Counted from the stretch's first letter, positions 10,407-20,013 are shown. The stretch is DNA of 64,000 nucleotides from Cryptomeria japonica (GCF_030272615.1 NC_081412.1:672399823-672463822), one strand, 5' to 3'. Translations and numbers: made by a program. Notes: a model not told the origin generated them from the letters alone.

Positions 10407-10697
10407 TCAATCAAGAAGACCAATAGAAACTGATGAAGAAATTAGCTTCTCTTGTGGAACTACCTTCATGAACATATCGACATGATTCTCACTTGTGTGA
10501 ATCTTCTCAAGCCGTAACTGAGCCTCCTCCAAAACAGTTTGGATGAAGTGGTACCTGAGTTGAATGTGCTTTGTCCTTGAATGAAAAGTAGAGTTCTTCG
10601 CAAGATGAATGGAACTCTGGCTGTCAGTATATAATGGGCTATCCTCCTGTGTCTGACCCAATTCCTCTAGAAAACATTGTAACCAAATCATCTCCTT
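10407..10697 (-). pseudogene. C-terminal half of Copia RNase H (element B), cut by element C
   Basis: About 97 codons read from the GTTGG duplication: NKEMIWLQCFLEELG, then LYTDSQSSIHLAKN with the catalytic aspartate, RTKHIQLRYHFI, and VDMFMKVVP near the end in place of the usual D-x-x-TK. The reading frame has been extended artificially into the LTR of element C at its N-terminal side (10703-10793). The missing front half lies at 23133-23621, ending YVAAIEA in matching frame. Confidence 0.88.
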
Positions 10698-11134
10698 GTT
10701 GGTGTGTAGGGGAAAAAGCGAGACTAGGTTAACATGCCCTAATCCTACCTTTTGACACACATTACGAAATACGAAAGAGCCTAGAGATATCACACAATTG
10801 GCTACTTCTTTTTGTGAAAGAGAGAGCCACGGGATATCTATTAGGATTTCTATTCCCTTGTTGAAATTGTAAGATCAAGTAATGCAAGTTCAAACCCTAA
10901 TCCCAAAATGCAAGTATGAACTAATAGCAAGATTGCAGAATTGAGATTAAACAATGAACAGCTGTAAATACAAGGATGAAATAAGAATGTAGATATGTAC
11001 CCGGAGTCAAAATCGGACTGAAAATGTTCAGGACGGGAGCGTGGGTGCCACTGTCCTGAAAACTGCACCGGAAACTGTCGTTCCGCACTCTGAAACACTG
11101 TCGGGAAGCTGTCTGAAAGCTGTCTGTCCGGAGG

Positions 11135-11226
11135 ACCAGGGCGCCCAGCGACTCTGTCCCAGGGACCAGGGCACCCAGCACCCCTGTCCTGGTAGGACCA
11201 GGGTGCCCAGCGCCCCTGTCCCAGTC
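11135..11226 (-). repeat. GC-rich trimeric tandem repeat in the element C LTR
   Basis: Three imperfect units of 30-32 bp beginning ACCAGGGCGCCC, ACCAGGGCACCC and ACCAGGGTGCCC start at 11135, 11165 and 11197. The partner LTR has them at 21900, 21930 and 21962. They stand out as GC-rich in AT-rich surroundings and lie just downstream (element sense) of the TATA box, in the likely R/U5 leader. Confidence 0.85.
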
Positions 11227-11345
11227 TTCTGCTCTACAATTTGATACAGAGTGCTGTCTCGACCTTCTTTCTCCGGATCTGTATCCCGCGGCGTCGTCCG
11301 AATCCCGAAACCTGCAATGATATCTAAAAAAGGGTGTATGGGTGG

Positions 11346-11353
11346 CTATATAG
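11346..11353 (-). promoter_or_regulatory. TATA box of the element C 3' LTR
   Basis: The minus strand reads CCCTATATAGCC. The equivalent in the 5' LTR (22111-22118) would drive genomic RNA. It is the only clear TATA motif in a suitable part of the LTR. Confidence 0.6.
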
Positions 11354-12362
11354 GGTTTTACCTTAGTCAAACCCCCGCTTCGGTGATTTCCACCTCCACG
11401 AATAGCCAAGTTGTTTTATAAAATGTATTGTGTGTGCAGACCTAGTGTGTGTGCAAGGTCCTAAAATGCAAGAAAGCAAACTAGAGCAACCTAGAAAGTA
11501 AACCCTAATTGCTTGTGAATAACAATGTAAATGCTCTAAATCAAGGTGCAATGTGATCTAAAGAATGAATAAATGATGTATTGAAGCTTATGTAAAGACA
11601 TGAAAACAACATGAAATCATACCCAACCCTCAAGGGAGGAGTACAAGCCAATCTTCAGTCGGTAATCTCCTATTGTTCTTCAATGTCTTCCAAGCCCTAA
11701 GTGGATGAATGAATTTGATAGATGCTTGATAGAAGGATGTTGAATGTTGTTGAAGTCCTCAAAGATTTTCTCTTTCGCTGCATATGAAGTTCCTGAAAAC
11801 AAAAATCGGATCCCTTCAAATGGAGAAAGAGGGCTCTTATGTAGGAAACCCTAGATCGTAAATTCGTCTTTTGGCAAACCTAGAGATTGAATATCCAACC
11901 AATTTCTTGGGGTTAAGCTTTATTTTATGATTGGATTGTGCTCCCAAAATTTCGGGAAAAATGTCCGGGACCATGTGCACTCCGGGCACCATGATCTCGA
12001 CAACTTTTCACCAAATTTTAAGGGCCGTCGGATATGATGATTTTAGAGAGAATCCCGAAGTTATAGGTGATTTCGAGATGTTTTGACCCCAAAACCAAGC
12101 CCCCAAGTTTGAAATAGGACTTAATTAGGGTTTTTGATTGAGTGATGTATTGGAGGAATAAAATGCGAACGGCGTGCTTTAGTGAAAGGGCCCAACTTTA
12201 TGATGTAGAGAATGATGAAATAGGACCTTAGACCTAATTAATTTGATTAATTAAGTGCTAAAGGAGAAATGCAATGCAAAATACAAAATGCACTAAGGCG
12301 GGTGCTAAACTAGGTGTGAAATTGTACCACCCTAGCAAGTGTGTACAATTTACGATGCTACA

Positions 12363-13080
12363 TTTAGCCCCCACTTTAGCGGTCATATGAGTACTACGTG
12401 CATATGCAAGCTAAAGTATAGAAAAGTAAACATCATTTGAAAAAGGATATATCCATAAGTTGTCAGACGAAGCCCCCAGCGGTATCTGGAGTACACAGTT
12501 AGGAACCGCACCCTACAAAACACACGTTAGATCACAAAATCACCTAATGCTTACTAGGGAAAGTGATGAAATCTGTGAGTAGCTATATGCCCCCCCCTGT
12601 TTCGACTTGCTTATTAGGGAGGTGAAACAGGGTAGCATGTTTACTTGTGACAAATTGTGTAAGAGAGTATTGATGAGGGGTGTTCACTAAATAGGCTTCG
12701 TCAGAGCACTTTTTGGAACATCCCGAGAGTAGGAGAAGGAAAATACGATTCCAATGCAACAAACGGCTCAAAAATTGCATCCCTCAAACCCAAGTTATGA
12801 TAAAATGAATGATAGAGGAAAATTAGGGTTTTAAAAGTGAAGATGAACAAATGAGAGTATATACTTTGAAAGTGACACTTACATTTGTCACTTTGTTGAT
12901 TTCAAAATACTATTCAGTGCAGCGGAGCCCACATAGCCTTCATCATGCCTTCACAATGACTGGAGCATCCCACGAGGATCGAGTACTGATTACGGTCATG
13001 TTTTTGTGTTGCAGGGTCTCCCGTACATGAGAGAGCATACATCGGGACATATTCTTCGCAGTTTGCGAGATTAGATTCCG
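12363..13080 (-). other. Polypurine tract and 3' internal spacer of element C
   Basis: On the minus strand AAAGTGGGGGCTAAA (12363-12377) directly precedes the LTR start TGTAGCATCG, giving a clear polypurine tract. The rest has no reading frame I can support. It is the region upstream of the antisense PMD gene, so any promoter of that gene should be here. AGTATATACTT at 12855-12865 is a weak TATA-like candidate. Confidence 0.65.
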
Positions 13081-13122
13081 TGACTGACTCAGGCAGAGAG
13101 AGACACACTATCGATTGTAGGA

Positions 13123-13716
13123 TTGTGGTACGTGATCCTCATGCCAGCCATTCGGTTCCATCTTGCGATGCTGATGGCATTGATGGAGCGATGGGATCCT
13201 GACACATGCACTTTTCACCTTCCAATAGGAGAGTTGACGGTCACACTTGAGGATGTGTACCGTATACTTCGTCTTCCTATCAGAGGAGCAACTGTTACAT
13301 ACGCGACCGATCGGTCAGTGGAGGATCATCAGAGAGAGCAGGTGTATTGCATAGGGAGAGTCATGCCGAGCGAGATGAGAGGTCACATCATGGTTAGCTG
13401 GCTCTTACACCCTACAAGGGAGGTACCCCTTCTGAGATGCCTTATGATAGCCATCATAGCACTAGCCATCTGCCCTAATGGGCGAGGGACACACATGCAT
13501 GGGGGTCTCACATGGTGTATCAGAGCGATGGAGAGACACAGGAGAGTGTATGCTTGGGGTCGGAGTATGCTTGCACATCTCTATCACGACATTGAGGAGT
13601 ATGTATTCGGACAGGGTTGCAGTTTGATGACATGCACACTTCTACAGGTGTGGATTTTAGAGCACTTCACATGCACTAGGCCCGTCGGCTTTCCACTAAG
13701 TACAACGAGCGAGTGA
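13123..13716 (+). CDS. PMD protein, N-terminal half
   Basis: 197 codons, with the first ATG at 13141; the frame opens after a stop at 13081. Residues 23-56 hold the diagnostic PMD pattern: ERWDPDTCTFHLP then GELTVTLEDVYRILRLP, matching the well-known W-x(4)-T-F-H-x-P ... T-x-x-D-V-x-x-L-x-L-P core. A middle section with RCLMIAIIALAICPNG resembles the helical PMD segment containing L-x-x-x-Y/A. The frame ends at a TGA (13714-13716), and the same frame resumes after a second stop at 13774. It is unrelated to retrotransposition enzymes. Because it is antisense it must use its own promoter or depend on read-in from the flank. Confidence 0.88.
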   Translation: MWYVILMPAIRFHLAMLMALMERWDPDTCTFHLPIGELTVTLEDVYRILRLPIRGATVTYATDRSVEDHQREQVYCIGRVMPSEMRGHIMVSWLLHPTREVPLLRCLMIAIIALAICPNGRGTHMHGGLTWCIRAMERHRRVYAWGRSMLAHLYHDIEEYVFGQGCSLMTCTLLQVWILEHFTCTRPVGFPLSTTSE

Positions 13717-13779
13717 CCTAGGGTGTTCACTTATCCACTTACCAGCGAGTGGAGATTTGGAGATTTATTATATTAGAGA

Positions 13780-14586
13780 GTGATTTTTGACAGACTGACA
13801 GCCGAGGTGACAGTGTGGAGACCTTACCTACGGATGCATAGATGGGATGGTATGGAGAGACAGTTAGCATGTCTACAGAGGAACCACCTGCTGCAGGGAC
13901 GATATTCACACATCATAGTCCCTTTCTACTTCGACCGAGTACGGAGGCAGTTTGGGCTAGAGCAGTGTGTTCCAGCCGATGTACCCATCTATACTCGACA
14001 CTCACGGGTCCTTCCCAAACCTAGAGCAGTAGCGAGACCGACGGTAGATGACATCAAGATGACAGACTTAGAGGGATCTGATCAGGATGTGGTCACTGAT
14101 TATTCTGCAGAGCCTGGAGTGCAGCGGAGGTACGTCTCATGGTTTATGAGATCATATCCAGGTCCTATCTTTCCACCAGATCATCCGACAGGCTGTCCAG
14201 GCCCATGGAGACATGGAGACCGAGACGAGGACCAGGGATCCAGGTCAGAGGAGCCAGAGGAGGGAGAGGGTCATGAGGAGGTGGGAGATCCTGATCCACC
14301 TACAGGCGATCAGCCCAGTGCCGAGGAGGAGGAGGACGAGGAGGATGCAGGTGATGATGCGGATGAGGATGAGGATGAGGATGATGAGGAGGATGATGAG
14401 GAGGAGGATAGAGATAGAGAGGAGGATGAGGAGGATGTAGGTGATGATGCAGATGAGGACGAGGATGAGGATGACGAGGACGACGATGAGGAGGAGGATA
14501 GAGATGATGAGGAGGAGTCGGATGCAGCTCCCCACCATTCAGGAGACGATACCATAGCTCTGGATCCACCTCTTATTCCCCAATAG
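13780..14586 (+). CDS. PMD protein, C-terminal half with acidic tail
   Basis: 268 codons in the same frame as the preceding block. Residues 11-70 complete the PMD fold (VWRPYLRMHRW, then FYFDRVRRQFGLEQ, close to the usual D-R-V-x-R-Q-F-G-x-x-Q). A linker with WFMRSYPGPIFPP follows. Residues 182-246 are almost all Asp/Glu with Ala/Gly/Arg and contain two 30-residue tandem repeats. A strongly acidic tail could bind basic proteins such as histones, but this is inference. The frame ends at TAG 14584-14586 and stays mostly readable to the intron. Confidence 0.85.
   Translation: MIFDRLTAEVTVWRPYLRMHRWDGMERQLACLQRNHLLQGRYSHIIVPFYFDRVRRQFGLEQCVPADVPIYTRHSRVLPKPRAVARPTVDDIKMTDLEGSDQDVVTDYSAEPGVQRRYVSWFMRSYPGPIFPPDHPTGCPGPWRHGDRDEDQGSRSEEPEEGEGHEEVGDPDPPTGDQPSAEEEEDEEDAGDDADEDEDEDDEEDDEEEDRDREEDEEDVGDDADEDEDEDDEDDDEEEDRDDEEESDAAPHHSGDDTIALDPPLIPQ
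14329..14508 (+). repeat. Two 90-bp tandem repeats encoding the acidic tail
   Basis: Units at 14329-14418 and 14419-14508 encode 30 residues each (EEDEED-A/V-GDDADEDEDEDD...). They differ at few residues. The purine-rich GAGGATGA composition also opens long artificial frames on the other strands. Confidence 0.9.
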
Positions 14587-14743
14587 GGAGAACACGAGGT
14601 GATATGGAGACCTGTTCCTAGTACCGTCCAGCCTACACCCATCGTGCACAGATTATTCGAGTGAGGGGAGCCTAGCGGTTCCCAGGCACAGATGCTACCA
14701 TATCATGATCCCTACTGGCGTGAGGGAGATCCAAGTATAGTAG

Positions 14744-14813
14744 GTTTATGTTGATTGATTGATGTTTTGATGATATAGAATGGTACTAACAAAAATCTGT
14801 TTGACTGCCACAG
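14744..14813 (+). other. Spliceosomal intron of the antisense PMD gene
   Basis: Donor TAG|GTTTATG at 14743/14744 and acceptor TGCCACAG at 14813/14814 give a 70-base intron that joins the frames exactly (phase 1). Donor GTAGGT at 14740 with acceptor TGTGCAG at 14824 also keeps the frame (85 bases). TACTAAC at 14783-14789 is a perfect branch-point match 24 or 35 bases before the acceptor. Neither flanking frame is open through the intron, which supports splicing on the plus strand only. Confidence 0.75.
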
Positions 14814-14824
14814 CTAATGTGCAG

Positions 14825-15214
14825 GAATGGCGTTCCTTGATTCAGCAGGCAATGACAGACATTTCCATGATAGCACAGATCCCCAGTTCCTCACAGATTG
14901 CCTATAGGCCTCAGGGGAACGTGAGTCGGCACGAGGATTTGTTTTCTCCATTCCGAGTACAGGTAGACATATGGAGGGAGAGAGAGAGAGTCCTATCAAA
15001 GGACCTTCGGTAGGCACGACGAGATCTAGCAGCAGCTCAGGCCGAGGCTACCACATATCATGCGATCCTTATGGATAGGGATCGTAGGAATTCCTCTCGG
15101 AGTCGCTCACGGTCTGTAACGCGCTACACACCCATGGGTCCACCTTCACGGTCAGATCAGGAGGGAGCGTCTAGTCGACACTCTCCAGCCACTAGCCCTA
15201 GGAATAGGAGATGA
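14825..15214 (+). CDS. C-terminal exon of the antisense PMD gene, RS-rich
   Basis: Reads EWRSLIQQAMTDISMIAQ, a Gln-rich stretch, an Arg/Glu-rich helix (RVQVDIWRERERVL), one in-frame TAG at 15010, then an Ala/Gln-rich segment and an Arg-Ser tail (SSRSRSRSVTRY) ending at TGA 15212-15214. RS-type tails are common in nuclear proteins. No known catalytic domain. Confidence 0.7.
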
Positions 15215-15732
15215 TTTTATGATGTAAAAGAGAGGTCACATTTTGGATGTACAGTGACCTACATTTGTATACGATCCACACATATATATATGTATATATA
15301 CATGCTTCTCTTTTGTCTCAAATGTGTTATCTTTAATGCTAATACATTTGGTAAATGTACATGTATGTTCAGAATTTAATTTCCATGTGATTGATTTCTC
15401 AATGCTCCATGATTAAATTGATACATGTGTGACTTAATTAAAATATTTAATCAAGTACTACATTGATGATAAGGAAGGAATATGCATTAAGTCTTAGAAT
15501 CATATAACTAATGTGATTTAATTTTGAACTTAAACACAACATGATACGATTCTACTTAACACATAAAGACACTGTATAATATGCTAGCATAATGGAATGT
15601 AAATCTTTCACAATTTACATAAATGAATTCAAGACAAACTATAAAGTAAGAAGACACGCTTGTCAGGAATGAGACACTAACATATTATCCAATGTTGAAG
15701 AATTGAAAAGAAGATAGATGAGGAACGAAGAA
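15215..15732. other. Spacer between antisense PMD gene and integrase
   Basis: No gene. Contains an alternating CATATATATATG/GTATATATACATG tract at 15277-15304 that can form a hairpin. This space must hold the 3' ends of two convergent transcripts (pol on minus, PMD on plus). No clear AATAAA motif seen. Confidence 0.55.
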
Positions 15733-17880
15733 TTAAGCATAATATCTATGCAAGTGCATAGCATTGATAGGTTCTTTAAGAGGCGTACCGTCTACATCAA
15801 CTATTTTGTAAGCACCTGATCCATAATCCTCAATAACGATATATGGTCCAAGCCAATTAGGACTAAATTTTCCCTTTTCTGCAGGTAAGGCATTCACATT
15901 GTGCTGTTTCTCATAAAGGACTAAGTCACCTACTGAGAAGGAACATTGAATAACCTTATCATTATAGCTTCATTGTAGAGTTTTGTGATACGCTTGAATA
16001 TGCTCAAGAGCGTTTATACGCTGTTCATCAAGCATCTCAAGCTGTTGAAGTCGTTGTTCTCTATAAGAGTCATCATCTACTATGCCTTTGAGAGAAACCC
16101 TAAGTGATGGAATCTCTAATTCTAAGGGCATAATAGCGTCAGCACCATAAACAAGATTATAAGGAGTAGTTCCCATAGCAATTCGTACACTCGTTCGGTA
16201 GGCCCAAAGAGCATAGATTAGCTGGTTACTCCAATCCTTACCATGCTTATTTACGGTTTTGCGAAGAATTTGTTCAATTATCTTATTGGATGATTCAGCT
16301 TGACCATTTGACTGAGGATAGTATGGTGTAGAAAATTGATGTTTGATATGATACTTCTCAAGGAATTTCTTCACATCCTTGTTCTTAAACGATGTCCCAT
16401 TATCTGAGATAATAGTGGAAGGTATCCTGAATCGAGAAATAATGTTTTCTAGAAGAAATTGACAAATCACTTCAGCAGTAGTAGAGCGAAGGGAAATAGC
16501 TTCTACCCACTTCCTAAAGTAATCTGTTGCAGTTATAATGAAGGTGTGTCCTTGAGATGAAGGAGGAGAGATTTTTCCAATAAGATCCAAACCCCATGCG
16601 GAGAAAGGCCAAGAAGCTACTTGAGAACGAAGTTCTTGAGCAGGAGCATGAATCAGATTATTATGTTGTTGACATTGATGACATTTTTTAACAAATGAAA
16701 AGGAATCCTTCTGCATAGTTTGCCAATAGTATCCCATGCGAAGCAATCTATGAACCAAGGATTTGCCCCCAAAATGCCCCCCACAGGCACCTGAATGTGC
16801 CTCTTCAAGAGCAATGGGGATTTCTGATTTGTTAAGACAGCGAAGGAGAAGACCATCATAACCCCTTCGGTAAAGAACATTAGAAAGAATGATATACCTA
16901 GCAGATAGCTTGCAGATTCTAGCCCTAGTGTTTCTATTAGCGGAATCAGGAAAGGTACCATCGGTCAAATATCTTACGATATGCGAGAACCATTCATCTG
17001 AATCTACAAAGTCACAACATGTTACCAAGCTAGAATCGTCTACAATAGCTGGAGAAATAAGGTTGTGAATAACAAATTTAAGATCAACCACAGGGTCCTC
17101 TAAAGATACAAGAGAAGCCACACATGCCATTGCATCCGCATGTCGATTATCTTTTCGAGGAATGGGTTCCATGGTATAAGAATCGAATTTTTGTAATAAA
17201 GAGATAGCAAGATCTTTATATTGTGATAATTTGTCTTGTTTTGCTTGATACATTCCTGTTACTTGTCTTATAATCAATTGCGAATCTCCATAGATATGTA
17301 TGTGTTTTATATTCAGAGCTAAGGCTGCTTTTATTCCCGCTATAAGAGCCTCATACTCAGCAATGTTATTGGTACACAGGAAATTTAGATGATATGATAA
17401 GGGAATAGGTTTCTTTGTAGGAGAAATCAGGACAACACCTGCCCCCGATCCCGTACGACACTTAGAGCCATCAAAGTATAACTCCCAAGTTTCATCTTTC
17501 TCTATAGAAAGAATGAAGTCATCAGGAAAAGACTCAGGGTTAGGGAAGGAGAAAGGTGAAGGGGCCTCAACTAAGTGATCGGTCAACGCTTGTCCTTTAA
17601 TTGCTCTTTGTGAAACAAATTTAAGGTCAAATTCAGTTAACATCATAACCCACTTAGCTAGACGTCCTGATAAATCAGTTTTAGAGAAAAGATGCTTCAA
17701 AGGATCAAAATTTACCATGACATGGACTTCTGAATTTAAAAGATAATGTCTCAATTTCTGAGTCGCAAACACCAAGGCCAAGCATTGTCTTTCTATCGCA
17801 GAATATCGGGTCTCATAATCAAGTAAGGTACGACTTATGTAATAAACCGGGCATTCCTTACCCTCTTTATCATGTTGTGC
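15733..17880 (-). pseudogene. Pol of element C: RNase H, archaeal-type RNase H and integrase
   Basis: A 603-codon frame (15970-17781) plus in-frame extensions on both sides. Residues 1-70 are the end of the gypsy RNase H (LRHYLL, DPLKHLF, GRLAKW). Residues 98-225 are a second, archaeal-type RNase H with FDGS (Asp104), AEYEAL (Glu142), YGDSQLI (Asp166) and NRHADAMA (Asp216). Integrase follows: zinc site His329, His336, Cys367, Cys370, and catalytic Asp399, Asp460 and Glu496 with 35-residue spacing. A stop at 15970 interrupts the C-terminal domain, which then reads FSVGDLVL and NWLGPYIV to a natural stop at 15733. Another stop at 17881 separates it from RT. Dual RNase H identifies the Tat group. 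All catalytic residues are kept. Confidence 0.93.
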
Positions 17881-18957
17881 TTACAATGCTGCGAGAGCAT
17901 GAGAAGAAGCAGCTGTATACAGAAGGAAGGGTTTAGAAGGTTCGACAGGTTGAAGAATAGGAGGACTAGCCAAATACACTTTTAAATCTTCAAATGCTTG
18001 CTGACAATCTTCATTCCATTGAAAAGTGATATCCTTTTTAAGGAGTTGAGTAAAAGGAAAGGTACGATCCACGAGTTGAGACACGAACCTACGAATGGCT
18101 TGAATCTTTCCTTGTAAGCTTTTAAGTTGAGAGACATTTCTAGGAGGTGGCATGTTGACAATAGCATCTATTTTCTTAGTGTCCACCTCAATCCCACGAT
18201 GCGAAACTATGAACCCTAATATTTTTCCACTATCCACACCAAAAACACATTTTCGGGGATTCAAGTGCATGTGATACTTACGAATTCTTTCAAATATTTG
18301 ACGAAGGATTTTAACATGATCCATGCGAAGAAAGGATTTAGCTAAAATATCATCAACATAATCCTCTAAAATCTTATGCATATAATCATGAAAGATAAGG
18401 GTCATCGCTCGTTGATAAGTTGCACTGGCGTTTTTAAGTCCAAAAGGAATCATTATCCAACAAAACGTACCCCAAGGAGTGGTGAAAGTAGTTTTGAATT
18501 GATCTTGAGGGTTTATGAAAATTTGATTGTAGCCTAAAAAACCATCCATAAAGGATAACAAGGCATGTCCTGCCGTAGAATCAACTATCATGTCAATGTT
18601 TGGAAGAGGGAAATCATCTTTTAAAGAAGCCTTATTTAGATCCCAAAAGTCAGTACACATTCTTATTTTGTTGTCTAGTTTAGCCACACTGACAATATTT
18701 AAAATCCATGGGGAATAGTCAATAGGGCGGATAAATCCAGCCTCCAATAATTTTTCAATCTCAGCCTTAACAAGCAGAGCCACCTTAGGATTCATTTTTC
18801 GAATCTTTTGTTTCACGGGCTTAGCATCAGGAACTAAGACAATATTATGAGTAACGATCTTAGGATCTATACCAGGCATGTCAGAATATGTCCAAGCAAA
18901 GATCTCAGGGAATTCATGCAATAGTTCTTCATATTGTTTCTGTTCCTCTTCATCCAA
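17881..18957 (-). CDS. Gypsy reverse transcriptase domain (element C)
   Basis: 358 codons. Starts with the pre-RT stretch LLHEFPEIFAWTYSDMPGID, typical of Tat/Athila pol. RT motifs in order: KAEIEKLLEAGFIRP (64-78), PLPNIDMIVD, first catalytic aspartate in SFMDGFLGYNQ (Asp138), PFGLKNASATYQR (171-183), YVDDILAKS (YVDD at 200-203), and the thumb LNPRKCVFGV. It ends at a stop just before the RNase H connection. Upstream in the same frame are stops at 18991 and 19069. Trp replaces the usual Arg in the CTDFWDLNKA motif, a possible functional defect. Confidence 0.93.
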   Translation of the reverse strand: MDEEEQKQYEELLHEFPEIFAWTYSDMPGIDPKIVTHNIVLVPDAKPVKQKIRKMNPKVALLVKAEIEKLLEAGFIRPIDYSPWILNIVSVAKLDNKIRMCTDFWDLNKASLKDDFPLPNIDMIVDSTAGHALLSFMDGFLGYNQIFINPQDQFKTTFTTPWGTFCWIMIPFGLKNASATYQRAMTLIFHDYMHKILEDYVDDILAKSFLRMDHVKILRQIFERIRKYHMHLNPRKCVFGVDSGKILGFIVSHRGIEVDTKKIDAIVNMPPPRNVSQLKSLQGKIQAIRRFVSQLVDRTFPFTQLLKKDITFQWNEDCQQAFEDLKVYLASPPILQPVEPSKPFLLYTAASSHALAAL

Positions 18958-19068
18958 ACATTTTCCAATTTTAATAACTTTCCCTTTATTTCAAGGATCC
19001 ATCTTAACATCAGTGATTTCACTTATGAGAAGATTACTTTGTTGAGGAGTATCCTTTAACTGAGGGAA

Positions 19069-20013
19069 TTATTTCACAATCTCATCGTTATCAATCTCTT
19101 TTCCAAAATAGGCTTCAGTGTTCAAACAATAAGGGAGTCCCCTATTGTGATGATAACGAGGAAGAGTGTCATAGGCTCCCAAGAATTCAGCTAAAGCATC
19201 GTCGGTAGGGAAGATATCCAAAGCACAATCACCCGAAGGATCCCCATCAATATACTCAGGGTGTTGTATTGATAAAGATGTAGAGATAGCATTAACACTA
19301 ATGCATGGTCTTTTAGAAGCTTTAGTACGTCTGCAGGGATTATAGCCAAGTCCAAAGGCATAATTGTGAAAATTAGTCTCTAGAGGAACTCTTATCCCTT
19401 GTTCATGAGCACCACAACCTTTTCCATGATACCCATGCTTAGCAAAAATGTGAAAACCACGACCATAACGATCAGCCATTTCAGGAAAAGAAGGTGGTTT
19501 TTCATAAGACAAAGAATCAAACTCTTCATAATTAGAGGTGTGAGGAGAGGAAGTTTGAGAAGCGGCCACAAAATTATTACTCATAGATTCAGGTAAGGTT
19601 GATTGATTTTTAGCTTCTTCTTTCTTTTCAACTTTATGATTTTCAGCTTCTTCCTTCTTTTCAACTTTAATTTCTCTAGAAGGAACCTTATATTCACCTA
19701 CAAAGGTAGGGTTAAAATCAAGAAATCCCCAATCATCTTCTGCAAGAACCTTCTCAGGGTCAAAATCCTTTTTATGTGTAATTTCAAGTCGAGAAGGATC
19801 TTCTTCAGGAGCTCCAGACTCATCCAAAGAATTTTGATCATCGGAGAGCGAGGATTCATCGATAGGTTTCTTGTTTAAAGAGTCATCACTAGACGAGGAT
19901 GGCTTAGAAGAATCTCCTTTGGAATTAGATGTTTGTAAACAAGCTTGAAAATTAGTATCACCTATCAAAGTATATGTCTTATTGTTATAAACGAATTTAA
20001 CTTGTCTATGCAA
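19069..20013 (-). CDS. Protease-RT linker with G-patch-like motif (element C)
   Basis: 314 codons between protease and RT. The first 25 residues are the end of the protease domain (HRQVKFVYNNKTYTLIGD). A Ser/Asp/Glu-rich, probably disordered stretch follows (30-130), with a 10-residue duplicated KVEKKEEAEN. Residues 181-212 fit a G-patch: aromatic lead-in YGRGFHIFAKHGYHGKG then GAHEQGI. Further on are FGLGYNPCR and the DALAEFLGAYDTLPRYHHNRGLP segment, also recognisable in element G. G-patches bind nucleic acid or helicases, and some retroviruses carry one after protease. The frame is separated from protease by a frameshift near 20030. Confidence 0.8.
   Translation of the reverse strand: MHRQVKFVYNNKTYTLIGDTNFQACLQTSNSKGDSSKPSSSSDDSLNKKPIDESSLSDDQNSLDESGAPEEDPSRLEITHKKDFDPEKVLAEDDWGFLDFNPTFVGEYKVPSREIKVEKKEEAENHKVEKKEEAKNQSTLPESMSNNFVAASQTSSPHTSNYEEFDSLSYEKPPSFPEMADRYGRGFHIFAKHGYHGKGCGAHEQGIRVPLETNFHNYAFGLGYNPCRRTKASKRPCISVNAISTSLSIQHPEYIDGDPSGDCALDIFPTDDALAEFLGAYDTLPRYHHNRGLPYCLNTEAYFGKEIDNDEIVK

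Larger units (their letters stand above)
10703..12362 (-). repeat. 3' LTR (1660 bp) of element C
   Basis: Plus strand starts TGTGTAGGGGAAAAAGCGAG and ends GATGCTACA. Same length as 21468-23127. The small ORFs in it (10850-11551) occur as the same frames in both LTRs and show no protein motif, so they are not annotated as genes. Confidence 0.95.
13087..15214 (+). pseudogene. Antisense plant mobile domain (PMD) gene inside element C
   Basis: Whole gene model, opposite in strand to gag-pol and lying between integrase and the 3' LTR. The parts are a PMD N-terminal half (13123-13716), the PMD C-terminal half plus acidic tail (13780-14586), a linker (14587-14743), a short intron near 14744-14813, and a coiled-coil-like then RS-rich C-terminus (14814-15214). 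The first parts share one frame and the last part joins in frame after splicing. In-frame stops lie at 13081, 13714, 13774, 14584, 14668 and 15010, several at codons where C-to-T change of CGA or CAG would make them. PMD is found both in transposon-borne genes and in host silencing factors (MAIN/MAIL1). The role here is unknown. Confidence 0.85.

Noticed and set aside
10850..11551. ORFs of 82, 162, 67 and 62 codons, repeated at 21686-22316
   Set aside because: They lie in the two LTRs of element C and exist only because the GC-rich part has few stops.
14245..14642. Minus-strand ORFs of 97, 89 and 110 codons with poly-Ser, poly-His/Pro and poly-Leu/Ile content
   Set aside because: They are other-frame readings of the GAGGATGA repeats that encode the acidic tail of the plus-strand PMD gene.
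15277..15304. Rho-independent-like terminator or regulatory hairpin
   Set aside because: It is a simple alternating CA/TA tract, and such terminators do not apply to a plant nuclear genome.
16653..16961. 102-codon minus ORF within integrase
   Set aside because: It overlaps the 603-codon pol frame in another reading frame.
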